A stretch of DNA of 21,955 nt from the IMG/VR virus record IMGVR_UViG_3300017971_000811, positions 1-21,955 of that record. One strand, written 5' to 3'. A program made the position numbers and the translations under genes. The notes under the pieces were generated by a model. It saw only the letters and a program-made list of their open reading frames with translations, was not told the origin of the DNA and did not search any database. The stretch's first letter is position 1; each line of letters begins with the position of its first letter. Shown piece after piece: positions 1 to 5,773 of this stretch. The DNA comes from a virus.

Positions 1-387
1 AAGAATGACCCTCAGGCCATCGGACAAATTATCACGTATTTTCGTCGCTATAGCCTCGGCGCAATGCTAGGCATTGTAACCGAAGAAGATACGGATGCTG
101 AGATTGGACAGCATAAGCAGGACAAGCCCAAGCAACCCCCTCCCCGGGAACCCGACACTGGCGACCTAATGACTGATAAACAACGCAAGATGTTGTGGGC
201 TAAAACGATGGGCAAAGGCGTCAATCGGGAGGAAGCTGAAACCTTTGCGTCATGGCTGAAGGATAAATACGGCGTCGAAAAGTTGACGAAAAAGAACGCT
301 TCGGATATTTTCGACAAGTTTGATGAGTTGTTCGAGGAGTTTTCGACCTTTTATCTGGAAGGGCCTCCAGACGAGATAGAGATATGA
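1..387 (+). CDS. ERF-family single-strand annealing protein, C-terminal part
   Basis: The frame is open from base 1, so the N-terminal part lies outside the window. The first residues carry the ERF-family signature ITYFRRYSLGAMLGIVTEED, close to the family pattern of an aromatic/arginine YxRRY followed by LGIV and acidic residues. ERF proteins bind single-stranded DNA and anneal complementary strands in phage recombination and genome circularisation. A proline- and lysine-rich linker follows (about residues 38-52). The tail, about 75 residues, resembles the small C-terminal domain often attached to phage annealing proteins (MTDKQRKMLWAKTMGKG...). The RusA-like resolvase downstream fits a recombination module. 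The stop (TGA, 385-387) overlaps a possible ATG at 384. The family call is good; the exact subgroup is not certain. Confidence 0.85.
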   Translation, partial: KNDPQAIGQIITYFRRYSLGAMLGIVTEEDTDAEIGQHKQDKPKQPPPREPDTGDLMTDKQRKMLWAKTMGKGVNREEAETFASWLKDKYGVEKLTKKNASDIFDKFDELFEEFSTFYLEGPPDEIEI

Positions 388-523
388 TATATAACTGCAT
401 CCTTCGAAACATAAGTCCCATGATCCAAAAGGAAACAGAGTTGGGCGATTCGGGGAAGGCGGTTTGTTGGCAGGGCAACTTATCAACCTAATTAGCCTCT
501 CTTTAAAAAGGAACGATGCAAAA

Positions 524-605
524 GGGAACTGGAAGTTTAGATTTTGCGGAAGTGTTGCGTGTAGAGGCGAATTTGTCCGTGAATCGGTTCCTACTTCCAG
601 TTCCC
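524..605 (+). repeat. Perfect 13-bp inverted repeat flanking a 56-nt loop in a noncoding leader
   Basis: GGGAACTGGAAGT (524-536) is exactly reverse-complementary to ACTTCCAGTTCCC (593-605). The right arm ends just before the SD of the 622 gene (AAAGGAG, 607-613). The arms could form a long RNA stem in the leader. The loop has no open gene. An alternative short pairing of AGGAAC (509-514) with GTTCCT (587-592) would interleave with this stem as a pseudoknot, but six bases can match by chance. No T-run follows, so this is not a standard terminator. It could control translation of the downstream gene or be a protein-binding palindrome. The rest of the 388-621 gap shows no gene I trust. Confidence 0.55.
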
Positions 606-621
606 GAAAGGAGATTTGGTA

Positions 622-861
622 ATGCCGACAAAAATCCCAACCAATCATTACTGGTCAACGAAAAATGAACTGACTTATATTGACAAACTAGTCGATGGAT
701 CTGTATTCGAAAAAAGAGCTTCGAATATTCCGACAGAGCAGCTGCTTAGAAACTATATCAAGTCAGCAAAGATGCGGAAACGGCTTGGAACATTTGGAGA
801 AAATATTGACGTAAACGAGGTTATCCTCTACGCTCAGAGGCAATTGTTGAGGTTTGAATGA
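622..861 (+). CDS. Small phage protein of unknown function, shares its first six residues with the next gene
   Basis: A 79-residue protein, mostly helical and basic in the middle (KSAKMRKRLG). The start is ATG 622, with AAAGGAG about nine bases upstream; a TTG six bases earlier is less likely. I do not recognise the family. The first six residues, MPTKIP, are the same as those of the DUF5131 gene at 885, and the DNA matches at 17 of 18 bases over the first six codons. The rest of the two proteins is unrelated. This suggests that a translation start was duplicated or shared when one gene was inserted before the other. The gene ends 23 bases before the next start, so the two are probably co-transcribed. 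Confidence 0.7.
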   Translation: MPTKIPTNHYWSTKNELTYIDKLVDGSVFEKRASNIPTEQLLRNYIKSAKMRKRLGTFGENIDVNEVILYAQRQLLRFE

Positions 862-884
862 TAAAACCATTTTGGAGGTGAAAA

Positions 885-1673
885 ATGCCGACAAAAATTC
901 CATATCTCGATGAAATCTGGAATCCCATAACAGGCTGTAGTAGTAAAGGCTGCAAGGTTCGCTATAATTGTTGGGCGCGGTCTATGGTCAAACGATTTAA
1001 GCAAATTCATGGAGCTATTCCCACCGGATTGGGGACCGATTGCGATGATTTTAAAGCTATAGATTTTAATCAAGTCCAATTCCATCCCGACCGTCTTGAA
1101 AAACCACTTCATTGGCGAAAGCCACGACGGATAGGCGTTTGCTTTACGGGGGATTTTTTTGATGGGCAAGTACCATGGGAATGGCGAATTCGAACTATTG
1201 CAATGATCCGTCACTGTCCACAACATCAATTCTTTTTTCTCACAAAACATCCCGAAAACATGATCGCAGAAATGTTTGACAGAATAATATTTGACAATTT
1301 ATGGTATGGCATCTCCATCACCGATCAAGACGACGCAGACCGAATGATACCTGAGATTTTGAAGATACCTGGAAAACATTGGATAAGTATTGAACCTATG
1401 CTTTCTGCAATTAATTTGGATTCAACATGTCCCGGGAAACTTATTGAAAATGGGTGGTGTTGGAGAAGTGATTTTGATTGGGTTGTTATAGGTGCTGAAT
1501 CAGGCTCCCATCGTCGTCCCTGCAAAATCGAATGGATAGAGAGTATAGTTAAACAATGCAAGACTGCCAAGGTTCCAGTGTTTGTAAAGCAGATCCAGGA
1601 CGAAAAAGGCCGAGTCATACATGACATCAAGCAATTTCCTAAAAGCATTCAGGTGCAAGAGTTTAGTCTTTAG
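885..1673 (+). CDS. DUF5131 (phage Gp37/Gp68 family) cysteine protein
   Basis: 262 residues. The N-terminus IWNPITGC, followed by further cysteines and a CWA motif (C18, C23, C29), matches the phage Gp37/Gp68 family, which usually reads WNPxTGC...GCxxCYA. Further family-type segments are GVCFTGDFFD, FFLTKHPENM, WYGISITDQ, ISIEPML, VVIGAESG and PVFVKQI. The layout (N-terminal cysteines and repeated beta strands ending in polar residues) recalls a radical-SAM-like barrel. The spacing here, CX4CX5C, is not the classical CX3CX2C, so iron-sulfur chemistry is only an inference. No substrate is established for this family to my knowledge. The start is ATG 885 with GGAGGTG upstream. The 3' end overlaps a small membrane ORF. 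Confidence 0.85.
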   Translation: MPTKIPYLDEIWNPITGCSSKGCKVRYNCWARSMVKRFKQIHGAIPTGLGTDCDDFKAIDFNQVQFHPDRLEKPLHWRKPRRIGVCFTGDFFDGQVPWEWRIRTIAMIRHCPQHQFFFLTKHPENMIAEMFDRIIFDNLWYGISITDQDDADRMIPEILKIPGKHWISIEPMLSAINLDSTCPGKLIENGWCWRSDFDWVVIGAESGSHRRPCKIEWIESIVKQCKTAKVPVFVKQIQDEKGRVIHDIKQFPKSIQVQEFSL

Positions 1674-1770
1674 GTTTCTTGAATGGCTATCCTGGACGTG
1701 GGTAATCTATATTGCAGTGCCCTTCATCCTTATCTATGGTGTAGTATGGGAATTGTCGAAAAGAAACTAA
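1621..1770 (+). CDS. Small single-pass membrane protein overlapping the DUF5131 gene
   Basis: A 49-codon frame starts at ATG 1621 and overlaps the last 53 bases of the upstream gene in another frame. The N-terminus is basic (LKAFRCKS). A long hydrophobic stretch follows, containing WVIYIAVPFILIYGVVW (about residues 29-45), then a short charged tail, ELSKRN. This charge/hydrophobic/charge layout is what a real one-pass membrane peptide looks like and is unlikely in random sequence. A purine-rich GAAAAAGG lies about ten bases before the start, a weak SD. Function is unknown; small phage membrane proteins can be holins, lysis regulators or superinfection factors, and nothing here decides between these. 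Confidence 0.5.
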   Translation: MTSSNFLKAFRCKSLVFRFLEWLSWTWVIYIAVPFILIYGVVWELSKRN

Positions 1771-1792
1771 CTATATAACTTCTTGTTATCAC

Positions 1793-1820
1793 TTAAAATG
1801 GCAATAAATACTCATATAAT
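1793..1820 (+). promoter_or_regulatory. Candidate sigma70-type promoter before the 1867 gene
   Basis: A perfect TATAAT (1815-1820) lies 16 bases downstream of TTAAAA (1793-1798; 4 of 6 to TTGACA) in a very AT-rich stretch (1771-1850). Next to it, ATCGA (1819-1823) and TCGAT (1834-1838) form a loose inverted repeat that could be an operator. It would drive the 1867 gene and the genes after it. Confidence 0.4.
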
Positions 1821-1866
1821 CGATAAATATATTTCGATAATTGATTCTTATTTTCGGAGGCAAGTT

Positions 1867-2076
1867 ATGATCAAACCTTGGATAGAAAATCCAGATGAAG
1901 AAAGCATGATCATAGGACGGACGCAGGCATGTGAATTTATTGGTCAGTTAGAAGGTCATTTTAAACAGCTTGCGGATGCTAATCGCAAATACGGACATAA
2001 ACAGGTAGCGGATACATTTGATGAATGTGCTCGCATGCTGGAATCAAAGATCGAAGACTTTGCACAAACAAAATGA
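1867..2076 (+). CDS. Small helical protein, unknown function
   Basis: 69 residues from ATG 1867, chosen because CGGAGG lies six bases upstream. An in-frame TTG at 1783 has no SD and would translate the AT-rich promoter region. The chain (SMIIGRTQACEFIGQLEGHF and on to the end) looks fully helical, with alternating charged and hydrophobic residues. I recognise no motif. The position between a candidate promoter and a hairpin (2084-2108) suggests a short separate transcript or the first gene of the following run. A DNA- or protein-binding adaptor is possible but not shown. Confidence 0.7.
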   Translation: MIKPWIENPDEESMIIGRTQACEFIGQLEGHFKQLADANRKYGHKQVADTFDECARMLESKIEDFAQTK

Positions 2077-2083
2077 CAACCAG

Positions 2084-2108
2084 CAGTTGCAGTTGACTAA
2101 CGCAACTG
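2084..2108. repeat. Inverted repeat CAGTTGC/GCAACTG between genes
   Basis: CAGTTGC (2084-2090) and GCAACTG (2102-2108) are perfect 7-bp arms around an 11-base spacer that contains TTGACT. No T-run follows on either strand, so an operator over a promoter is as likely as an RNA hairpin. Confidence 0.4.
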
Positions 2109-2136
2109 AACTGTAGGTTATACACTATGGTGAAAT

Positions 2137-2463
2137 ATGAAAGAAATTAAAAAACGCTATTATTCAACGTCTACCAAATATAAGTGTGAAGTGTGCGAAA
2201 AAATATTTTGTAGTGCCAAACGCGCGCTTGATTGTGAAAAATCACATACTTGCAAACATGAACCCGTTTATGAGTTTGACGATGCGAGTTATGATGCGTG
2301 GTATTTTAATGTAAAAGGGATTTCTGCTACTTGCAATAAATGTAACATGAGCTTAGGGGGGTTTAACTTTGAGGATATATCCGATTCGCAGAAAATTATG
2401 GAAAAAATCTACCGATTGGTAGACGAGTATATGGCGGAGGAAAAGTCGGATAAGAACCAATGA
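2137..2463 (+). CDS. Small zinc-binding protein with two cysteine clusters
   Basis: 108 residues. The N-terminal half carries C17-x2-C20, C25, C33, H37, C39 and H41 (YKCEVCEKIFCSAKRALDCE), a C2H2-like or treble-clef type arrangement. A second pair, C66-x2-C69, follows in the middle of the chain. The C-terminal half is an acidic helix. Such proteins are common in phage early regions, where they bind nucleic acid or host proteins; no specific role can be assigned. The start at ATG 2137 has only a weak GGTGA upstream. The end overlaps the RusA gene start by four bases (ATGA), so translation is probably coupled. Confidence 0.75.
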   Translation: MKEIKKRYYSTSTKYKCEVCEKIFCSAKRALDCEKSHTCKHEPVYEFDDASYDAWYFNVKGISATCNKCNMSLGGFNFEDISDSQKIMEKIYRLVDEYMAEEKSDKNQ

Positions 2464-2846
2464 AAGAATACACCTTTTTTATTCCTGGCCCCTTACCTGG
2501 ACTCAATGAGATTATCAATTTGAGCAAAAGACATTGGGCTGCGTATTATGTCAAAAAAGTGAAATTGACGCAGGATATTGCCATGATTGCAAGTATTAAA
2601 GTCCCCCAGTGCCGCAATAAAATTTGGGTTGATTTCGAATGGCACGAAGAGGGCCGATTGAGAGACATGGACAATATCGCATTTGCAAAGAAGTTCATTC
2701 TTGACGGACTCGTCGAAGCTGGCCGGATCCCTGACGATGGATGGAATTGGATTTCCGGGTTTTCAGACTCTTTTAAGCGGGTTGAGGCGGGATGGTCCGG
2801 GGTTTGCGTCACAGTGAAAGAAATCGATGAAGGAGGGGAAGCATAG
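2460..2846 (+). CDS. rusA: RusA-family Holliday junction resolvase
   Basis: 128 residues, the usual RusA length (about 120). The N-terminus FFIPGPLPGLNEIINLSKRH fits the family opening, which has P..P..N near a beta strand. The catalytic block is RDMDN (D69, D71), lysines at 77-78, then LDGLVEAGRIPDDGW (D82, D92, D93), matching the RusA pattern DxDNxxK...DxLxxxGxxxDD. The enzyme cleaves four-way DNA junctions, metal-dependently, as a dimer, resolving recombination intermediates and branched phage DNA before packaging. The ERF annealing protein at the window's left edge would supply the joint molecules. The gene is coupled to its upstream neighbour by ATGA. Confidence 0.88.
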   Translation: MKEYTFFIPGPLPGLNEIINLSKRHWAAYYVKKVKLTQDIAMIASIKVPQCRNKIWVDFEWHEEGRLRDMDNIAFAKKFILDGLVEAGRIPDDGWNWISGFSDSFKRVEAGWSGVCVTVKEIDEGGEA

Positions 2847-2851
2847 AGGGT

Positions 2852-3031
2852 ATGGATAAAAACATGACGTGTGACCGATGTGGCAGGCAAGAATACGGGT
2901 TTTGGCAAGGCAAGTTTAGGATGGCAAAACACCCGACTTTCAAGGGCATGAAAGTTAATACGTTCACCTGCTCTGATTGTGTGCAGGAATTGTTACGGAC
3001 TATATCAAAAAATCCCCCTGTGAGGCCCTGA
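2852..3031 (+). CDS. Small zinc-ribbon protein
   Basis: 59 residues from ATG 2852. It has two CxxC knuckles, MTCDRCG (C7, C10) and FTCSDCV (C40, C43), about 30 residues apart: a typical four-cysteine zinc ribbon with a basic loop between. AGGAGGGG lies about 12 bases upstream of the start, and a second AGAGGG sits closer. The gene begins five bases after the RusA stop and is likely co-expressed with it. Proteins of this size and layout are common between phage recombination genes; function is unknown. Confidence 0.7.
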   Translation: MDKNMTCDRCGRQEYGFWQGKFRMAKHPTFKGMKVNTFTCSDCVQELLRTISKNPPVRP

Positions 3032-3100
3032 GAGGGACGAGGTGAAGACTTTATTAAAAAAAGGCACCCAACCACATGTATGGCATAAAGGAGGATTATA

Positions 3101-3310
3101 ATGTTGCCCGAATTTTTATCTTTCCCCTCAATGGTAGCAACTTATTTCGTAATTCTATGGTTATTTAGGGCTCCCCATGAGACTTGGCAAAGTTTAACAT
3201 TTAAAAACGAAGATGGTGTAATGGGGCATTTAATTAGTTTCGTGACTATTCTGTATTTCGTAGGCTTTTTAAACTTTTTATTTTTCCTTTTTAAAAAGTT
3301 TGCAAATTAA
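3101..3310 (+). CDS. Small two-pass membrane protein
   Basis: 69 residues. There are two hydrophobic segments, about residues 10-23 (SMVATYFVILWLFR) and 45-64 (ISFVTILYFVGFLNFLFFLF), split by a polar loop (HETWQSLTFKNEDG), with a basic end KKFAN. The layout resembles class II holins in length and number of segments, but no endolysin gene lies nearby, so a holin role is only a possibility. Start ATG 3101 has an excellent AAAGGAGG seven bases upstream. The preceding gap (3032-3100) contains nothing longer than a 19-codon frame. Confidence 0.75.
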   Translation: MLPEFLSFPSMVATYFVILWLFRAPHETWQSLTFKNEDGVMGHLISFVTILYFVGFLNFLFFLFKKFAN

Positions 3311-3313
3311 AAA

Positions 3314-3652
3314 ATGGTATATAAGCAAATATATCCTGAAGAAGACTCCCCCATAATTGAACTCACACAGAGTAAAAATGGTAAAACCCATTACGCTTAT
3401 TTAAGGGCCCTTGAGAGGGCTAGGGAACTGTCTCGACAGCAAAAGGTTGAGCGCCTATCTGTTCGGACCTGGCTGGAGCATTTTTCTAGCCGTGGTGAGA
3501 GTGCTTGGCGTTTTGCTCCCAAATTGGGTATTTCGCATAATTGTGCTCGGAGGTGGATGGCCGTGTGCGGGATTGATTACGAAAAAAAGGATAGTGCGGC
3601 GACGTGGCGGGAGCTATATTGCAGCAAACGATATCCTGAAAGGAAAGGATAA
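3314..3652 (+). CDS. Basic HTH-like protein, possible DNA binder
   Basis: 112 residues, highly basic. The segment SAWRFAPKLGISHNCARRWM (about residues 63-82) has the shape of a helix-turn-helix with the turn at LGIS and a recognition helix rich in arginine. This is inference from pattern alone. It starts three bases after the previous stop with no clear SD (AAATTAAAAA), so it may rely on re-initiation by ribosomes from the upstream gene. Late-transcription activators of some phages are small basic HTH proteins at the end of an early operon; this gene sits in such a place, but identity is not shown. Confidence 0.65.
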   Translation: MVYKQIYPEEDSPIIELTQSKNGKTHYAYLRALERARELSRQQKVERLSVRTWLEHFSSRGESAWRFAPKLGISHNCARRWMAVCGIDYEKKDSAATWRELYCSKRYPERKG

Positions 3653-3655
3653 GCT

Positions 3656-3928
3656 ATGGACGAAATTCTGACCATGCAAGAAGTTGCACGATTGCTTAGA
3701 TTACACCCCTTGACTGTCGTTGCGCGTGTCAAAGAAGGCACGTTGCCAGGGTATAAGCTGGGGAGTCAGTACAGGTTTACTAGGCGGGATATTGAGAAGT
3801 TTTTAGGCAGGAAAAAATACAAATGTGAACTATGTAATGACACGGGCTGGTATGGTGATAACGGTCCTGGAATAGCAGGCAATCGTGAATATATCCCCTG
3901 TGAATGCAGGAAAAAGCCCCCGGAGTGA
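3656..3928 (+). CDS. Excisionase-like HTH domain fused to a cysteine knuckle
   Basis: 90 residues in two parts. Residues 1-52 (ILTMQEVARLLRLHPLTVVA, then GTLPGYKLGSQYRFTRRDIEKFL) match the winged HTH of the MerR-like/excisionase DNA-binding family. Residues 55-84 carry C57-x2-C60 and C82-x-C84 around a glycine-rich loop, like a DnaJ-type or phage zinc knuckle. It is three bases downstream of the previous gene, with AAAGGA before the start. It probably binds DNA as a regulator or recombination directionality factor; no integrase is in view to support the latter. It is the last gene of the rightward block and its stop lies inside the terminator hairpin. Confidence 0.8.
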   Translation: MDEILTMQEVARLLRLHPLTVVARVKEGTLPGYKLGSQYRFTRRDIEKFLGRKKYKCELCNDTGWYGDNGPGIAGNREYIPCECRKKPPE

Positions 3929-3937
3929 ACCGGGGGC
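3911..3937 (-). terminator. Intrinsic terminator of the leftward operon
   Basis: GCCCCCGG (3916-3923) and CCGGGGGC (3930-3937) form an 8-bp GC-rich stem with a six-base loop. On the minus strand the stem is followed at once by TTTTT (plus-strand A run at 3911-3915), a textbook rho-independent terminator for the genes at 3946-6204. On the plus strand no T-run follows, so termination of the rightward operon is less sure. It overlaps the last codons of the 3656 gene. Confidence 0.85.
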
Positions 3938-3945
3938 AGTGTGGG

Positions 3946-4131
3946 TTAGTTTGTTATTCTCTCTATTTCTTTTTCGCTTTCTTCGATAAATCTTTTTACA
4001 GTGAGATATAATCCTAATGGGGTTTTATCACCCCAAGTCGTATTATACCTACCGTTGGACCTTTTCTTTTTGAGTTGTAATAATTCACCTAATGCGACAC
4101 CTCTCATTGATTCTGCCTCAAATCTTTCCAT
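3946..4131 (-). CDS. Small phage protein, unknown function, last gene of leftward operon
   Basis: 61 residues. Start ATG 4131 is chosen because GGAGGTG lies six bases upstream; an in-frame ATG at 4161 has no SD. The core NGRYNTTWGDKTPLGLYLTV, followed by a charged helix, resembles a small protein type I have seen as hypothetical in several phages, but no function is known to me. Its SD also contains the stop codon of the 27-residue ORF just upstream, so the two are probably translationally coupled. It ends eight bases before the terminator. Confidence 0.7.
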   Translation of the reverse strand: MERFEAESMRGVALGELLQLKKKRSNGRYNTTWGDKTPLGLYLTVKRFIEESEKEIERITN

Positions 4132-4136
4132 TTCTC

Positions 4137-4220
4137 TCACCTCCATAACTTGCTCCGCCATCCAAGGCGGGTTAAAATGTTGTTAATCAGGTCATCGCCG
4201 GCAAGAAATAAGTATGTCAT
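4137..4220 (-). CDS. 27-residue ORF in the leftward operon
   Basis: ATG 4220 to TGA 4137 encodes a 27-residue peptide beginning MTYLFLAGDDLINNI and ending in a basic WRSKLWR. AAGGAG stands a few bases upstream of the ATG. The start overlaps the stop of the 4217 gene as ATGA, and its own TGA lies within the SD of the next gene. It fills the only otherwise empty slot in a densely packed operon. That is good contextual evidence for translation, though the peptide may mainly serve to couple its neighbours. Confidence 0.5.
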   Translation of the reverse strand: MTYLFLAGDDLINNILTRLGWRSKLWR

Positions 4221-4504
4221 TTTTTCTCCTTGTTGGTTGTCGGTCTTGGATTTGGATGCTGTATTCGTTCAGTGTAACGGCACCCTTTTGACCAACCATT
4301 ACACTGAACAGATTTTATTGCCCAACCTCCCGGGTCTAATTCGTAAAATTCTGTTTTTGACAGTTCGCAAGATTTTTCTTTTATCTTGCGAAAGCCTTCC
4401 CCTCGCAAAATTTTTGATTCACGGGTTGATGCGGCGAAGTTATCACCACTGCGGCCGTTTTTTAAAATAAAATACTTATTTTTTGTGTAAAAATCTATTT
4501 TCAT
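4217..4504 (-). CDS. Small protein of unknown function
   Basis: 95 residues. Start ATG 4504 has AAGGAGAGG upstream and overlaps the previous gene's stop as ATGA; a longer in-frame start at 4603 would overlap that gene entirely and is rejected. The protein is basic, with a C-terminal half containing QCNGWSKGCR and a low-complexity proline/lysine tail. The reading frame contains an almost perfect 13-base inverted repeat (4268-4308). I see no family motif. Dense packing supports it being a real gene. Confidence 0.6.
   Translation of the reverse strand: MKIDFYTKNKYFILKNGRSGDNFAASTRESKILRGEGFRKIKEKSCELSKTEFYELDPGGWAIKSVQCNGWSKGCRYTERIQHPNPRPTTNKEKK
4268..4308. repeat. 13-bp inverted repeat inside a coding region
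   Basis: TTCAGTGTAACGG (4268-4280) and CCATTACACTGAA (4296-4308) are complementary except for one position that can form G-U in one transcript sense. The spacer is 15 bases. A stem this long inside a gene is unusual and could be a protein-binding site or an mRNA structure. Confidence 0.45.
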
Positions 4505-4674
4505 GGCTTCCTCTCCTTTCCAAATGAGATTGTGACCTCCTGGGAATTCTCGTCGATCCCTGGGAAGCGTTTCCACCACGGGACAAAGCCCCGGGCTTTC
4601 CAATACTCCTCAATCTCCTCTCGACGAAGGATGTATCGGTCGAGAGGGATCCTGACAATGAATCTCTCAATCAT
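4501..4674 (-). CDS. Small basic protein, unknown function
   Basis: 57 residues from ATG 4674, with AAGGAGG six bases upstream. The longer in-frame start at 4728 lacks an SD and would overlap the 4667 gene more deeply. The chain is basic and aromatic (IVRIPLDRYILRREEIEEYW, WKARGFVPWWKRF) and ends in a strand-like VTISFG. The start overlaps the end of the 4667 gene by eight bases and the stop overlaps the next start as ATGA. No recognised family; strand order suggests a small alpha/beta fold. Confidence 0.65.
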   Translation of the reverse strand: MIERFIVRIPLDRYILRREEIEEYWKARGFVPWWKRFPGIDENSQEVTISFGKERKP

Positions 4675-4978
4675 GATTTGCCTCCTTGTCGCAGTTTTTT
4701 TTCTTCCAATTTTCTCCCCCATATCCACCTCTTTCTATTTTTTTCTTTGCCCATTCCGGCAACTCGTTGTACCAAATCTGTTGCCAATTTTTATCAAGAC
4801 CAGTCCTGATAAAGGTTGGACTACCCGCAAAAGTATGAGATTCCTCTTCATCCTCATAATGATACGAGAATGAATTCACCACCTTATCACGGACAAATTT
4901 TGGATTCCTGACAACACATACAATTGTCTTGTCAGAACCAAACAACTCATCAAAATTCCTATAAATATAATATTTCAT
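4667..4978 (-). CDS. Hypothetical protein, 103 residues
   Basis: Start ATG 4978 follows AAGGAGG with an eight-base spacer, directly downstream of the hairpin at 4998-5017. The N-terminal half looks like a small alpha/beta domain (KTIVCVVRNPKFVRDKVVNS). An acidic loop with YHYEDEEE follows, then an amphipathic helix with NELPEWAKKKIERGG and a lysine-rich end. No motif I can name. It overlaps the next gene by eight bases. Confidence 0.7.
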   Translation of the reverse strand: MKYYIYRNFDELFGSDKTIVCVVRNPKFVRDKVVNSFSYHYEDEEESHTFAGSPTFIRTGLDKNWQQIWYNELPEWAKKKIERGGYGGENWKKKNCDKEANHD

Positions 4979-4987
4979 GTTACTTGC

Positions 4988-5022
4988 CTCCTTTGTGCCC
5001 GGCTTGGTTACCGGGCTGGGAA
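4988..5022 (-). repeat. Hairpin-plus-SD leader element, copy 1
   Basis: GCCCGG (4998-5003) and CCGGGC (5012-5017) form a 6-bp stem with loop CTTGGTTA. On the minus strand it lies just upstream of the AAGGAGG of the 4667 gene. Including the SD, this stretch is nearly identical over about 34 bases to the one at 5220-5252 (one C/T change plus single-base length differences). Confidence 0.75.
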
Positions 5023-5028
5023 TGGGGT

Positions 5029-5214
5029 TTATCCTCTCCAGATTACGCCCCGAACTTGCTCATACAGCGCAGGGTCCTCAGGATGAATTCTAATTTTTTG
5101 TGCGCCAAGGCGTATTTTCGCCTGTCGCACGAACTCCCGAGACGGATGGCGCGGGTTGTCTATCTCTGCTTCAATTTGACCGATGGTTCCTTCTCCTGTG
5201 ATATAGACTTTCAT
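5029..5214 (-). CDS. Small alpha/beta protein, unknown function
   Basis: 61 residues from ATG 5214, with AAGGAGG directly upstream (five-base spacer); the GTG at 5220 is inside the SD and is rejected. The protein alternates strands and helices (MKVYITGEGTIGQIEAEI, FVRQAKIRLGAQKIRIH), suggesting a compact alpha/beta fold. No motif recognised. Hairpin repeats lie on both sides: copy 2 before its start, and copy 1 between its stop and the next gene. Confidence 0.65.
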   Translation of the reverse strand: MKVYITGEGTIGQIEAEIDNPRHPSREFVRQAKIRLGAQKIRIHPEDPALYEQVRGVIWRG

Positions 5215-5219
5215 TTTCA

Positions 5220-5252
5220 CCTCCTTGTGCCCGGCCTGGTTACCGGGCTGGA
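5220..5252 (-). repeat. Hairpin-plus-SD leader element, copy 2
   Basis: GCCCGG (5229-5234) and CCGGGC (5243-5248) with loop CCTGGTTA sit directly upstream of the SD of the 5029 gene on the minus strand. It is the near-duplicate of the element at 4988-5022. Confidence 0.75.
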
Positions 5253-5258
5253 ATGTTT

Positions 5259-5747
5259 TTAAGCCACTGCTTCAAAGGGTTCCGTTTCAAGTTCATCAGA
5301 GCCATATGTGGCTCTAATTTCTTCCATAGTGAATATACGCTTACTCCGTTTGCGATAACCGGCGGGTCTCCAGTACCATTGATGTTTTTTAGGAGCATAT
5401 CGTAGCCCAGCTTCTTTTAAATAGTCTTTAACTGGGCGCGTGTTTCCGCTCACCCATAGCCATGTTCCGCAAATTTCAAGACTAATATCCCTAAAATGTT
5501 TGATCTTGTTGATTATCCCTTGCAATACTTCGTCAATTGGGATATCATCATTGACTTGTTGATAATGCCACTTGTGGATATGTTTCTTTAAAAATTCATA
5601 AGCGGCGTTTATCAGCTTCATCAATTCCAATCCATCGGGATTCACGTCAGGATGATATCGCTTGCAAGCTATCCTGTATGCCCTTTTTAGGTCATCGTCC
5701 GTGTTTCCCGATGGTCTCAAAATGTTTAAAGCCTTTTGTAATGTCAT
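5259..5747 (-). CDS. DnaJ-like protein (J domain plus phage-type C-terminal domain)
   Basis: 162 residues from ATG 5747 (GGGAGGT seven bases upstream; a TTG at 5768 is rejected). Residues about 3-55 form a J domain: helix II DDLKRAYRIACKRY, the HPD motif (H32-P33-D34) in YHPDVNPDG, then helix III LMKLINAAYEFLKK. HPD contacts Hsp70 (DnaK) and stimulates its ATPase, so this protein can recruit host DnaK. The G/F and zinc-finger parts of true DnaJ are absent. The C-terminal part, with ICGTWLWVSGNTRPVKDYLK and KHQWYWRPAGY, is a domain I associate with J proteins on mobile elements. A role in replication or virion assembly is inferred. Confidence 0.85.
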   Translation of the reverse strand: MTLQKALNILRPSGNTDDDLKRAYRIACKRYHPDVNPDGLELMKLINAAYEFLKKHIHKWHYQQVNDDIPIDEVLQGIINKIKHFRDISLEICGTWLWVSGNTRPVKDYLKEAGLRYAPKKHQWYWRPAGYRKRSKRIFTMEEIRATYGSDELETEPFEAVA

Positions 5748-5773
5748 ATTGCACCTCCCTTTGAACAAAATTT

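Noticed and set aside
384-491. 35-residue frame overlapping the ERF stop as ATGA
   Set aside because: It has no convincing SD and no motif; the composition looks random. The overlap alone is weak evidence.
524-605. tRNA or tRNA-like gene within the 388-621 leader
   Set aside because: Arms are 13 bp, not 7, and no T-loop, anticodon arm or CCA end fits.
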